Below, piece by piece: positions 24,594 through 33,822 of a stretch of DNA of 33,828 nucleotides. Position 1 is the first letter of the stretch; every line of letters starts with the position of its first letter. Position numbers and translations under genes: made by a program. The DNA is from Bacteroidota bacterium (GTDB lineage: Bacteria; Bacteroidota; Ignavibacteria; UBA10030; BY39): contig JAUXOG010000012.1 of assembly GCA_030682385.1 (NCBI GenBank), forward strand, positions 1 to 33,828, read 5' to 3'. A model generated the notes under the pieces. That model did not search any database and was not told the DNA's origin. It worked only from the letters and a program-made list of their open reading frames with translations.

Positions 24594-25217
24594 TTAACCT
24601 GGATGGATCACTGTTGAAACTATATCAAGTTTGAATTCTATATCGGGTGTAATGACTAATCCTAATTTTTTATATAACTTGATGTAAGCTTTTGCTTTAA
24701 GAGTAAAGGGTCCATATCTAACTCTTCCATCCGGCGTGTCATCGGAAGTTTTTCCGATCCACACATATGATCCGTCTTGTAACAAGAGTTTTTTCCAAGA
24801 AGTTTTGAGCCAAATTTTCTCATCTGGTTTGATCTCTAAAATTTCCCGATAGGGCGATAATGAACTACTTGTGAAAGGCACAATTGCTATGTTGTCAGGA
24901 TAAACAGGATCCCAAATTTTAAGATATCCTCCGACTTCAGAACTGTCCTGAATAACTTCATCATATACGTTCAGCACTTCAAATCTGAACACAATAGAAT
25001 CAGGTGTAAAAAACGTAACTCTCGGAGGCTTGGTCGGATCAGCAAAACGTTCGCGGATGCTAAAGTAATACGACGAACCACTGTCAGGAATCGTGATTCT
25101 ACCTGTCAATATATCAGGAGGAGCTTTATATTCGGGCAACGTCTCGTCGCAAGCTTGGAAGATTCCTACAGAAAAAATAATCGTGATGAAGCCTGTTAAA
25201 TATTTTATAAATTTCAT
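24594..25217 (-). CDS. predicted lipoprotein of unknown function
   Basis: I do not recognise this 207-residue protein. It has a hydrophobic signal (5-20) ending in FQAC, with Cys23 as the likely lipid-modified residue, a relaxed lipobox as in Bacteroidota. The mature part is beta-rich (ILTGRITIPDSGSSYYFSI, PDSIVFRFEVLNVYDEV), suggesting an Ig-like or beta-sandwich fold, with many Tyr and Pro. It starts 15 bases after the TonB receptor gene with a good ribosome site, so it may be a surface or periplasmic partner of that receptor. That partnership is inferred only from position. Confidence 0.75.
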   Translation of the reverse strand: MKFIKYLTGFITIIFSVGIFQACDETLPEYKAPPDILTGRITIPDSGSSYYFSIRERFADPTKPPRVTFFTPDSIVFRFEVLNVYDEVIQDSSEVGGYLKIWDPVYPDNIAIVPFTSSSLSPYREILEIKPDEKIWLKTSWKKLLLQDGSYVWIGKTSDDTPDGRVRYGPFTLKAKAYIKLYKKLGLVITPDIEFKLDIVSTVIHPG

Positions 25218-25232
25218 AAGTACTAATCCTTT

Positions 25233-27773
25233 TTAAAATTCTAATCTTATTCCAGCTCGCGTTCGCCGTGGCTGGTAATAAGCCGAGGGGTCATCCAATT
25301 CACCTCCGATTCGTCCGTTCGAATCGACCCATCTAACATTTTTAGCGTTTAACACATTTCGAAAATCAACATAAACATATAGTTTCATATTTTTCATAAA
25401 CCCAAATACAATTTTTTTAGAGGCTTTAATATCTATGTTTGAAAAATCCTTCATCCTCGCGTTGTTCGGAATAAAAGATTTTATGAGGGTTGAATCTTTA
25501 CTGGAAGCTGGAGGGTTAAAACCATCTTTCGTGGGATAATGAGTGTATGGTTTTGGTGTATTAAATTGGAATAAAACATTGATGAATAAATCGGATGGAA
25601 GTGAAAATTCAATATTTCCCTTCACTGTGTGGCGCTGGTCCCAACTAAGGTAAAAGGGTTTGGGAAAAAGAGCAAAACCCCATTGGGCATAATTTAATGA
25701 TTGGTTTACGTACTCGCTCAAACCTTTCGCCACCATATAAGTGTATGATATCGTTCCATTTAAGTACTCTCCGTGTTCTCGTGAAACGCTTAATTCTAAT
25801 CCATTGGCTTCGGCATAAGGATTATTCACGTATTCAGCGAAACCAAAATCGCCTGCATATCGGCTATTTAGTGGAATAAGAGTTTTAGTATCAATTTGGT
25901 TGGTAGTATTTTTATTGAAATAGGTTGCACTTACTACTAATTGATTCCAGAAAATATATTTCACACTTATTTCCCAAGCTTTAGTTTTTTCAGGAAGTAA
26001 ATCCGGATTACCCACTAATGCGCGGGCACCTTTTGAGATTGCAACATTGTTCAAACCGGAATACAAGTAATCGAATAGTGGAAATTGAAAATACTCGCCA
26101 TAATTAATAAATATATAGCCATTAACATCTATTGGTGCCGACAATCCAATACGTGGACTTATAGAATATTTGAATTTTGATTTAATAAACTTTGCTATCC
26201 CTTGTCTATAAGTAGTGTCGCGAGTTAATGAATCGATATCAGCAATATTTTCCACTAACGGTCTTTCCGCAGTAGGGTCAAGGAAATCAAACCTGCCACC
26301 AATATTTAGCGTGAATCCTTCTTCATCAAATTTATCCTGAATATAAAAACTACCGCTTCTTGGATAATATTTATAGTTGGATGAATAATTCAACTGTGGT
26401 TCACTAACCAATGGTTTTCCGTAATAAGTTTTGCGTGGCTCGTATTTGAGCATATCCGAAAAAATTGAATATTGATTAAACTCAAATCCTACTTTGAACA
26501 AATGACTTTTCACGATTTGGCTTGTGATGTCAGCTTTCAGTGTATATATATTTTGATCCTGATTCACCCACCAGGCTCTACTTCCTTCAGTGATGTATTG
26601 TAAATAAAAATCGTATTGATAGACTGAAGTATCAATATTATATTTTGACCCCTCGTTGATTTTTTGATTTAAGGAATACAAACTTAAACTGACATTATAA
26701 AATGTTTTTTCGGAGAGGGAATGATTCCAAGCAGCCGACACTCGAATCGCATCTCTTGAACGTGGAGGTAATCCGTCCAGATTGAACCGCCAGCTAAATT
26801 CGTAGTCGTGCCAACGCTTGAATGAAGAAAGAGAAGATAAACTTAATCGCTTACCGTTTCCGAAATTGTAATCGAGTTTTGAGAAGTTAGATAATTCACG
26901 TTGGATTGGATAATCGAAAAAGTGCTGGAAATCCTGCCACCACCTTGTATCAGTTAAATGCAAATTGAATGCGGTGAAATAACCAAAATTTTGTATAATC
27001 GGTCCGCTTGCTGATATTTCAGCATCCGTAACCTTACTTACCTGCTTCCCACCTAACCAATTATCTTTATCAAGTCGTACTTGAAATTTGTGCCTGTCGG
27101 TACTCGTTTTTGTAATGATATTCACAATCCCCGATAATGCGTTGCCGTATTCAGCATCGAACCCTCCGGTTTGAATGCTCATTTCTGTAATTGCACTTTT
27201 GGGAAGTTCAGCGCCGGCGCCACCGCCAATCACATCCTGTATCGGCAAACCGTCAACAAAGTAAAGGACTTCCGAAGTTTTACCACCTCGAACGTGACCT
27301 TCAAGCGTAACTCCCGGTTGCAGAGTTAAAACTTCCTGCAGAGATGTTACGGGTAGTTTTTCGAGACGGACACTCCCGACGTTATATGTAGTCGATGTTA
27401 CATCGCGCTGTATCAATGGACGTTCAGCGATTACCTCGATTTCGTTTAATTCGATGTCGGTGGCAGTTAGTGCTACATTTATTTTGGTGCGTAAATCAGG
27501 TGCAACAGTAATACCTTTTTGTAAAGCAGTCCGGTATCCTATAAGCGAGAATTGCACATCATAAGTACTGGCTTTTACATTTGAAATTTGGTAGTAACCA
27601 TTTACATCGGTAACAGTACCCATTGTAGTACCAACAATTAGAACATTTACACCGGGCAAAACTTGTCCCGACTCTCTATCTTTTAATGTCCCTTCGAGAA
27701 TGCCGTATATACCGCTAAAAGCTGTTTGTAAAAATAAAATTACCAGCAACGAAATAAAAATAAAAACACGCAT
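25233..27773 (-). CDS. TonB-dependent outer membrane receptor with regulatory-like N-terminal domain
   Basis: The 846-residue protein has a signal peptide (1-20), a carboxypeptidase-regulatory-like domain (about 24-110, GILEGTLKDRESGQVLPGVNVLIVGT), a plug domain (about 120-225, with LQEVLTLQPGVTLEGHVRGGKTSEVLYFVDGLP) and a beta-barrel of about 600 residues ending in a terminal Phe (RAGIRLEF). It imports a substrate across the outer membrane with TonB energy. The substrate is unknown; no sigma/anti-sigma genes or SusD-type gene is next to it. It is 5 bases after lysS and followed by a lipoprotein gene. Confidence 0.9.
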   Translation of the reverse strand: MRVFIFISLLVILFLQTAFSGIYGILEGTLKDRESGQVLPGVNVLIVGTTMGTVTDVNGYYQISNVKASTYDVQFSLIGYRTALQKGITVAPDLRTKINVALTATDIELNEIEVIAERPLIQRDVTSTTYNVGSVRLEKLPVTSLQEVLTLQPGVTLEGHVRGGKTSEVLYFVDGLPIQDVIGGGAGAELPKSAITEMSIQTGGFDAEYGNALSGIVNIITKTSTDRHKFQVRLDKDNWLGGKQVSKVTDAEISASGPIIQNFGYFTAFNLHLTDTRWWQDFQHFFDYPIQRELSNFSKLDYNFGNGKRLSLSSLSSFKRWHDYEFSWRFNLDGLPPRSRDAIRVSAAWNHSLSEKTFYNVSLSLYSLNQKINEGSKYNIDTSVYQYDFYLQYITEGSRAWWVNQDQNIYTLKADITSQIVKSHLFKVGFEFNQYSIFSDMLKYEPRKTYYGKPLVSEPQLNYSSNYKYYPRSGSFYIQDKFDEEGFTLNIGGRFDFLDPTAERPLVENIADIDSLTRDTTYRQGIAKFIKSKFKYSISPRIGLSAPIDVNGYIFINYGEYFQFPLFDYLYSGLNNVAISKGARALVGNPDLLPEKTKAWEISVKYIFWNQLVVSATYFNKNTTNQIDTKTLIPLNSRYAGDFGFAEYVNNPYAEANGLELSVSREHGEYLNGTISYTYMVAKGLSEYVNQSLNYAQWGFALFPKPFYLSWDQRHTVKGNIEFSLPSDLFINVLFQFNTPKPYTHYPTKDGFNPPASSKDSTLIKSFIPNNARMKDFSNIDIKASKKIVFGFMKNMKLYVYVDFRNVLNAKNVRWVDSNGRIGGELDDPSAYYQPRRTRAGIRLEF

Positions 27774-27778
27774 ACTAA

Positions 27779-29311
27779 TTACTCCGGTTTCATTTGTGGA
27801 AAAAATAATACATCTCTGATTGAATCTTGATTTGTCATTAACATTGTAAGTCGATCTATGCCGATACCTAAACCTGCAGTCGGAGGCATACCGTATTCGA
27901 GAGCTCGCAGGAAATCCTCATCCAACACGTTTGCCTCTTCATCACCGCGTGCACGAAGTTTAGCTTGTTCTTCAAAGCGAGCCCGCTGATCGAGAGGGTC
28001 GTTGAGTTCTGAAAAAGCGTTGCAAAGCTCACTCCCATTAACAATCGCTTCGAAGCGTTCGACTACTCCTTCTTTCGAACGGTGTTTTTTTGCAAGAGGC
28101 GACATCTCGATTGGGTAATCGGTGATGAATGTAGGTTGAATAAGTTTGGGTTCGACCAACTCACCGAAAATTCCGTCTATCACTTTACCACCGTTTGCAT
28201 TAGGATCGACATCTACATGTAACTCCTTTGCTACCTTGTGCAGTTCGACTTCAGTTAAATTACTAATGTCTCTGCCCGTAAATTGCTTAATTGCATCGAA
28301 CATCGTCAAACGAGTCCACGGGGGGGTGAAATCAATTTCGTTATTTCCAACTTTAATTTTTGTGGTGCCGTGGACTTTCAAAGCGATATGGCTGATCATC
28401 TGTTCGACCAACTCCATCATCCAAATATAATCTTTGTATGCTACGTAAAGTTCAAGCATCGTGAATTCCGGATTATGAGTTTTATCCATTCCTTCGTTCC
28501 GGAAATCTTTGGCAAACTCATACACGCCGTCATATCCACCGACTATAAGTCGTTTTAAGTAAAGCTCATCCGCAATTCTCAAATATAAATCAATATCTAA
28601 TGCGTTATGATGTGTAACAAATGGACGGGCGAATGCGCCTCCGTATAGCGGTTGAAGTATCGGAGTTTCAACTTCAAGATAATCTCGTTCATTGAAAAAT
28701 TCCCGGATGGCACTCATTATCTTCGAGCGTTTAACAAATACTTCTCGCACATCGGAGTTTACAATTAAATCTACATATCGTTGACGGTAGCGAAGTTCTT
28801 TATCTGAGAAGGGATCGTATATGATTTTGTTTCCGGCTTCGTCAACTTTTTCTTTTACGATTGGAAGCGGTCGCAGCGATTTCGATAAAAGTTCTAAACT
28901 TTGTGCATGAATGGAAATCTCTCCCATTTTAGTTCTGAAGCTATAACCCTTCACACCAATTATATCCCCAATATCCATCAACCTGAAAGCATCGTAAATT
29001 TCACCGAGTTCATCTTTTTTCAGATAAACCTGAATTTTGCCGGTTAAATCTTGAATATGACAAAAGGAAGCCTTGCCCATCCGGCGGATAGACATAATTC
29101 TGCCTGCAACCGAAATATCATGTTGGGGCGAATCGTCTTTAAAATTCTCGATTAACTCTTTTGTGTAATTTTGGCGGTCGAATTGATATGGGTATGGATT
29201 TATGCCGCGGGCGATAAGCTCTGCGAGTTCTTCGCGCCGTCGCAACATTAACTCATTCAATTCCTCACTATATGATTTTTCGTGTATTCCTGTTTTTGTA
29301 TCGTCGTTCAC
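27779..29311 (-). CDS. lysS: lysyl-tRNA synthetase, class II
   Basis: The 510-residue protein charges tRNA-Lys. It has an N-terminal OB-fold anticodon-binding domain ([21 protein letters not shown], about 65-85) and a class II catalytic core: motif 2 [20 protein letters not shown] and motif 3 [12 protein letters not shown] near the C terminus. The start is GTG 29311; an in-frame TAA sits directly before it, so the only alternative is ATG at residue 22 (29248). The SD match is weak and I favour the GTG because the intervening EELNEL stretch looks native. It is the first gene of a run with the TonB receptor, lipoprotein, GH57 and glycosyltransferase genes. Confidence 0.95.
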   Translation of the reverse strand: MNDDTKTGIHEKSYSEELNELMLRRREELAELIARGINPYPYQFDRQNYTKELIENFKDDSPQHDISVAGRIMSIRRMGKASFCHIQDLTGKIQVYLKKDELGEIYDAFRLMDIGDIIGVKGYSFRTKMGEISIHAQSLELLSKSLRPLPIVKEKVDEAGNKIIYDPFSDKELRYRQRYVDLIVNSDVREVFVKRSKIMSAIREFFNERDYLEVETPILQPLYGGAFARPFVTHHNALDIDLYLRIADELYLKRLIVGGYDGVYEFAKDFRNEGMDKTHNPEFTMLELYVAYKDYIWMMELVEQMISHIALKVHGTTKIKVGNNEIDFTPPWTRLTMFDAIKQFTGRDISNLTEVELHKVAKELHVDVDPNANGGKVIDGIFGELVEPKLIQPTFITDYPIEMSPLAKKHRSKEGVVERFEAIVNGSELCNAFSELNDPLDQRARFEEQAKLRARGDEEANVLDEDFLRALEYGMPPTAGLGIGIDRLTMLMTNQDSIRDVLFFPQMKPE

Positions 29312-29379
29312 TTATTAATCTCGTTATTAAAAATAAAAGTAGTTTGAAAATAACAAGAATTTAGACGATAATCAAATAA

Positions 29380-30129
29380 CTAATACCGTAAAAAGAATTG
29401 AAGTGCATATTTTGTGATCTGTGCAGAATTCGATTTTATACCCTTTTCTTCATCAGCATAAAAATGTTCCGGACCGAAACGGTATTCTAAAAAACTATAC
29501 GGATTGATTAGCAGCCCAACACCGAGTGTTGCACCTTTTAATTTTAGCTTGACAGATGGTTGAATATAAAATGGAAGCAAATTAACTACACCAAAAAATT
29601 TATCTTTAAAAACGCCCCCTTTCATATACGAAATCGTCCCGCCGATGTTAAAAAATGTAACTGCAAACTGTCCGATCAAAGCACGCTCCCCTATCAAAGG
29701 TAGATGGTATTCGGCGTTCACATTCAAAGAGTACAAATCTAAAATTCCGGTTAGGTGATTTACCTCGTGAGGCGATTTCAAATCGGCAGGATACTTGAAG
29801 CTCGTATCAGAAATAACCGGAATTGAATTTACAGTCATCTTGCCTGAAGTAAAACCGAGTAAAAGGTCTCTACCTAAATTGATAGATAATTTTCCGACGG
29901 GACCTATCTCGATTTCATCAATAATTTTTACATTTGAACTTGAACCTATTCCGAAACCATTATGATAAAGAGGCTCAACTGAGATATATTTTTCAGGCAT
30001 CGTGATACCCGTACGAAGCATACTAAACTCGAAATAACTAAAACCGAGCGAGTCCTGCATCGAGTATGATGATGGAACATTTGAGATTAAAGTAAACGAT
30101 ACAAACAAAATTAAGAATAAACGGTACAT
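29380..30129 (-). CDS. exported protein of unknown function, possibly outer membrane beta-barrel
   Basis: The 249-residue protein has a signal peptide (about 1-23, MYRLFLILFVSFTLISNVPS) and then alternating strands with many Gly, Tyr and Phe, ending in an aromatic residue (LQFFLRY). Segments such as LKLKGATLGVGLLINPYSFLEYRF and ALIGQFAVTFFNIGG look like amphipathic beta-strands, so a small outer membrane barrel is plausible. No family can be named. It has a strong AAGGAGG ribosome site and shares a 136-base intergenic region with the divergent larB gene. No clear terminator follows in 29312-29379. Confidence 0.75.
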   Translation of the reverse strand: MYRLFLILFVSFTLISNVPSSYSMQDSLGFSYFEFSMLRTGITMPEKYISVEPLYHNGFGIGSSSNVKIIDEIEIGPVGKLSINLGRDLLLGFTSGKMTVNSIPVISDTSFKYPADLKSPHEVNHLTGILDLYSLNVNAEYHLPLIGERALIGQFAVTFFNIGGTISYMKGGVFKDKFFGVVNLLPFYIQPSVKLKLKGATLGVGLLINPYSFLEYRFGPEHFYADEEKGIKSNSAQITKYALQFFLRY

Positions 30130-30227
30130 ACTTCCTCCTTAAAAGAAAATTAATAAAAGGTGAATTATATATATATCGTTGCATTTAAGTACGCTTGCAG
30201 AAAAAATCAGGATAATAAATTTTATTT

Positions 30228-30256
30228 TTGCTTATAAACTCGAAAAAGGCTATATT
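30228..30256 (+). promoter_or_regulatory. sigma-70-like promoter of larB, giving a leaderless transcript
   Basis: TTGCTT (30228-30233) and TATATT (30251-30256) are separated by 17 bases. The predicted start of transcription is near 30263, only about three bases before the larB ATG at 30266. The same stretch also reads as the Bacteroidota-type pair TTTG (30227-30230) and TAnnTTTG (30253-30260) with a 22-base spacer. Either reading puts the transcript start at or next to the start codon. Confidence 0.55.
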
Positions 30257-30265
30257 TTTGCCGTT

Positions 30266-31012
30266 ATGAACAAAGAATATCTTTCAAAACTATTAGCAGA
30301 TTATAAAACCGGCAAAGTATCAAAGGATGAATTGTTAAAAACATTATTAACTTTTGAATCCGAGTCGGTCGGTTTTGCAACGATTGATCATCACAGGACA
30401 ATTCGCAAGGGATTCCCGGAAGTTATCTTGTGCCAAGGAAAAACAGCAGAACAAGTTGCTGTGATCGCTTCAAAAATTATTCAACGGAATCAACCATTGC
30501 TGGCAACTCGTGCAACTCATGAACAATTCAAAGCTGTGCAGAAAAAAACAAAAAAGGCACACTACGACAAAGTTGCACGTATCATTTATGCAAACAAACC
30601 AAGCAAGCCTGATGCGAATAAAAAAAACGTTCTCGTCGTATCTGCCGGGACGATTGATATACCTGTTGCAGAAGAAGCCTGCCTTACTTTGGAAATGTTA
30701 GGAAATCCGGTGGAACGCCTCTACGATGTTGGTGTGGCAGGAATTCACCGTCTGTTTTCAAACTACAATAAAATAATGACAGCAAATGTTATCATTGTAG
30801 TTGCGGGGATGGAGGGTGCACTACCCAGCGTGGTTGGCGGACTTGTTGATGTCCCTGTAATCGCGGTGCCAACCTCAGGTGGATACGGTGCAAGTTTTGG
30901 CGGTGTTGCAGCTTTACTCGGAATGCTCAATACATGCGCATCTGGAGTTACTGTTGTAAACATTGATAACGGATTCGGAGCCGGCTTCGCGGCAAGTATG
31001 ATGAATAGATAA
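30266..31012 (+). CDS. larB: LarB, nickel-pincer cofactor biosynthesis carboxylase/hydrolase
   Basis: LarB carboxylates nicotinic acid adenine dinucleotide and cleaves it to yield the pyridinium dicarboxylate precursor of the nickel-pincer cofactor used by lactate racemase-type enzymes. The 248-residue protein has an N-terminal LarB domain (VGFATIDHHRTIRKGFPEVI, 35-54) and a PurE-like C-terminal domain with VVSAGTIDIPVAEEA (124-138) and LNTCASGVTVVNIDNGFGAG (221-240). Cys224 corresponds to the Cys that forms an adduct with the substrate in the Lactobacillus enzyme. I place the start at ATG 30266; the frame is open from TTG 30179, but that N terminus is not LarB-like. No larC, larE or larA is in the window. 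Confidence 0.92.
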   Translation: MNKEYLSKLLADYKTGKVSKDELLKTLLTFESESVGFATIDHHRTIRKGFPEVILCQGKTAEQVAVIASKIIQRNQPLLATRATHEQFKAVQKKTKKAHYDKVARIIYANKPSKPDANKKNVLVVSAGTIDIPVAEEACLTLEMLGNPVERLYDVGVAGIHRLFSNYNKIMTANVIIVVAGMEGALPSVVGGLVDVPVIAVPTSGGYGASFGGVAALLGMLNTCASGVTVVNIDNGFGAGFAASMMNR

Positions 31013-31067
31013 GGAATTTTAGATTTTTGATTTTAGACATCTGAAATATTATTTGAAGCATATTCCG

Positions 31068-31195
31068 AAACTGTTGAAACAGTTTGTATTCTCATATTTA
31101 TATTGTTAACCCACGACTCCCGCCTGCTGCGGGCAGGTAAGAGGTCGTGTGATAACTAAAAACCTTTTTACCATTGAACCGTTTCAACGGTTTTT
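31068..31195. repeat. composite palindromic repeat between larB and the CBS gene
   Basis: The element is bounded by two related hairpins: AAACTGTT-GA-AACAGTTT (31068-31085) and AACCGTT-TC-AACGGTT (31177-31192). Read on opposite strands they are nearly identical, and their difference (T-A pair versus C-G pair) keeps pairing. Between them an outer inverted repeat, CACGAC (31112-31117) and GTCGTG (31144-31149), encloses a GC-rich core at 31119-31137 that can form CCCGC/GCGGG or CCTGC/GCAGG. The whole block carries no ORF and looks like a REP/BIME-type element. Confidence 0.6.
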
Positions 31196-31282
31196 AAATA
31201 ATTTTTCAGAAGACACAATTTGAGATTAATGATTTTTTCTGTTTTGATATATAAACAACTATTAACTAACGACAAATAAAAA

Positions 31283-32650
31283 ATGGATATCAAAGAAAAC
31301 ATTTTAAAAACAATTGGTAACACACCTATCGTAAAATTAAATAAAATTTCGAGAGGTTATAAACCGCAAATTTTTCTTAAGTTAGAATTCTTTAATCCCG
31401 GCGGTTCTGTAAAGGACCGAATCGGAATTGAGATAATCGAGGATGCAGAGCGTGATGGCCGGCTTCGGGCAGGTGGAACAATCGTTGAAGCCACATCAGG
31501 TAACACAGGCGTTGGACTTGCTCTTGCAGCAGCCGTTAAAAATTATAAGTGCATCTTCACAATCCCTGATAAAATGAGTAACGAGAAAGTTCAACTATTG
31601 CGGGCTTTCGGCGCTGAGGTAATTATTACTCCAACAGCAGTCGCTCACGAGTCACCCGAAAGTTATACAGAAGTAGCAAAGCGTATCGTTCGCGAAACTC
31701 CGAATTCAATTTTAGCAAATCAGTTTTACAATCAAAAAAATCCTGAATCTCATTACAAAACCACAGGTCCGGAAATTTGGGAACAGACCGGAGGAAAAAT
31801 TGATTACTTCGTCGCTGGTGTAGGAACAGGCGGAACAATCAGCGGTGTTGGAAAATTTTTAAAAGAAAAAAATCCCAATATAAAAATAGCAATCTCCGAC
31901 CCGAAGGGATCGATTATCTGCGATTTCCACAAAACGAAAAAAATTTCAGACATGGCTATGCCTTATAAGGTTGAAGGAATCGGTTCGGATTGGATTCCCG
32001 GCACACTACACTTGGAATATGTTGATGAAGTAATTGAAGTTACCGATAAAGAATCGTTTTTGATTGCCCGAAAATTAGCCAGAGAAGAGGGCATTTTTGC
32101 CGGCGGATCTTCCGGAACTGCATTAGCCGCAGCTTTAAAAATCGCAGAACGCCTGAACGAGAAACAAATAATTGTCGTTCTCATCCCCGATACAGGCGAG
32201 AGGTATTTGAGTAAAATGTACAACGACAACTGGATGCGCGAACACAGTTTCCTGATTCCCGAAAAAGTTACAATGCGCTTTGTGATTCATGGAAAAGCCA
32301 AAAACCTTCCGTCACTCATTTCTGTCGATTCATCAGCAACTATTAAACATGCTTTTGACCTCATAAAACAATTCGATATCTCTCAGATTCCAGTAATTGA
32401 CAAAGGTAAATCAGTCGGAAGCATTGATGATGGCGATTTGATGACGGCAGTATTGGAAAATTCGTCTCTACTCGATAAACCCGTCAGCCATATTATGAAA
32501 CCGACATATCCAATCATCGGAATCGAGGCACCCATCGAACACGCCGTCGAATTATTAACAAAGAAAAACTCAGCAGTCATTATCGAAGAAAATAAAAAAA
32601 TTGCCGGCATCGTTACCCGTTATGATGTAATTGAATATATGTCGAGATAA
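31283..32650 (+). CDS. cystathionine beta-synthase-like PLP enzyme with CBS-pair domain
   Basis: The 455-residue enzyme is a fold-type II PLP protein. Lys44 in GGSVKDR is the likely Schiff base lysine, TSGNTG (71-76) binds the substrate carboxylate and GTGGTISG holds the cofactor phosphate. Phrases such as LEFFNPGGSVKDR and VEGIGSDWIP follow human and bacterial cystathionine beta-synthase more closely than cysteine synthase. Residues of about 335-455 form two CBS modules (DLIKQFDISQIPVIDKGKSVG and ELLTKKNSAVIIEENKKIAG) that may sense adenosyl compounds. It would join serine or an acetylated serine with homocysteine or sulfide. The stop overlaps the antiporter ATG by one base (TAATG). Confidence 0.9.
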   Translation: MDIKENILKTIGNTPIVKLNKISRGYKPQIFLKLEFFNPGGSVKDRIGIEIIEDAERDGRLRAGGTIVEATSGNTGVGLALAAAVKNYKCIFTIPDKMSNEKVQLLRAFGAEVIITPTAVAHESPESYTEVAKRIVRETPNSILANQFYNQKNPESHYKTTGPEIWEQTGGKIDYFVAGVGTGGTISGVGKFLKEKNPNIKIAISDPKGSIICDFHKTKKISDMAMPYKVEGIGSDWIPGTLHLEYVDEVIEVTDKESFLIARKLAREEGIFAGGSSGTALAAALKIAERLNEKQIIVVLIPDTGERYLSKMYNDNWMREHSFLIPEKVTMRFVIHGKAKNLPSLISVDSSATIKHAFDLIKQFDISQIPVIDKGKSVGSIDDGDLMTAVLENSSLLDKPVSHIMKPTYPIIGIEAPIEHAVELLTKKNSAVIIEENKKIAGIVTRYDVIEYMSR

Positions 32651-33822
32651 TGGAACTTCTAACTCTAATATTATTTTTTCTAGGGCTTGTATTATTAGTA
32701 ATAGGTGCTGAATTATTAGTAAGAGGCGCTTCAAAGATTTCTGCATCGTTTGGAATATCACCTCTTGTAATCGGTTTAACAGTTGTAGCTTACGGAACAA
32801 GCGCCCCCGAACTTGCCGTCAGCGTTAACTCGGCACTCATCAACCAACCCGATATCGCACTCGGGAATGTCGTCGGCAGCAACATTTTTAACATACTTCT
32901 GATATTAGGCATCTCTGCTCTCATCACTCCCCTCATAGTTAAACAGCAATTGATCAAAATCGATGTCCCAATAATGATAGGGGTTTCTGTTTTAGGTTGG
33001 GTTCTATCTTTAGACGGGCAAATCAGCCAGACTGACGGTATCATATTATTTTTGATCGTTATCGTTTACACGGTCTTTTCTATACGTCAAAGCCGGAAGG
33101 AAAGCAAGGCGATCAAGGAAGAGTACGAAAAGGAATATGGCAAAGCGAAAACCAAAAATGAAGGTTCTATTATTTTTCAGATTGCGTTAATCGTTTTTGG
33201 ACTCGCTCTATTGGTTTTAGGATCGAACTGGTTAGTTAAAGGTGCAGTAGAATTGGCAACTTTTTTTGGAATAAATGAATTAGTCATCGGCTTAACAATA
33301 GTTGCAGCCGGCACCTCTTTGCCTGAAGTGGCTACATCCATAGTTGCAGCAATTAAGGGCGAAAAAGATATCGCCGTAGGTAACGTTGTAGGTAGCAACA
33401 TCTTCAACATTCTATCCGTACTTGGTATATCAGGCATAGTTGCACCGAACGGAATTTCAGTATCGCCCGCAGCGTTAAATTTTGATATACCGATAATGAC
33501 AGCAGTCGCCATTGCTTGTCTGCCTATTTTTTTTACAGGCAACTCTATTTCACGATGGGAGGGTGTTTTATTTCTCGGCTATTATATAGCGTATATTTTA
33601 TACTTATTCTTCGACGCAACTCAACACGACATGCTACCGGCATACAGTTCGGTTATGATTATTTTCGTAATACCCATTACTGCTGTAACACTAATTTTGA
33701 TAAGTTACAGAAGTTACGCAGAATCGACTTTTTGTCATGTTGAGCGAAGCGAAACATCTAAAAACAGCTCAAAATTGAGGTTTAAGATTCTTCACTTCGT
33801 TCAGAATGACTGTTCTGCGTAA
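32650..33822 (+). CDS. calcium/sodium antiporter (YrbG/CaCA family) with repeat-derived tail
   Basis: The 390-residue inner membrane protein has about ten transmembrane segments in two inverted halves. Each half has the CaCA alpha-repeat pair: GTSAPELAVS (49-58) with GNVVGSNIFN (72-81), and GTSLPEVATS (221-230) with GNVVGSNIFN (244-253). A charged cytoplasmic-type loop (about 147-172) separates the halves. It would exchange Na+ or K+ for Ca2+. Residues from about 354 (SYAESTFCHVERSETSKN...) lie inside a palindromic repeat and do not look native, so the ancestral protein probably ended near 353-360. It starts in a TAATG overlap with the CBS-like gene, indicating coupling. Confidence 0.9.
   Translation: MELLTLILFFLGLVLLVIGAELLVRGASKISASFGISPLVIGLTVVAYGTSAPELAVSVNSALINQPDIALGNVVGSNIFNILLILGISALITPLIVKQQLIKIDVPIMIGVSVLGWVLSLDGQISQTDGIILFLIVIVYTVFSIRQSRKESKAIKEEYEKEYGKAKTKNEGSIIFQIALIVFGLALLVLGSNWLVKGAVELATFFGINELVIGLTIVAAGTSLPEVATSIVAAIKGEKDIAVGNVVGSNIFNILSVLGISGIVAPNGISVSPAALNFDIPIMTAVAIACLPIFFTGNSISRWEGVLFLGYYIAYILYLFFDATQHDMLPAYSSVMIIFVIPITAVTLILISYRSYAESTFCHVERSETSKNSSKLRFKILHFVQNDCSA

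Noticed and set aside
30179-30265. TTG start 87 bases upstream of larB
   Set aside because: The extra residues are not LarB-like and they run through the promoter; ATG 30266 matches the family N terminus.
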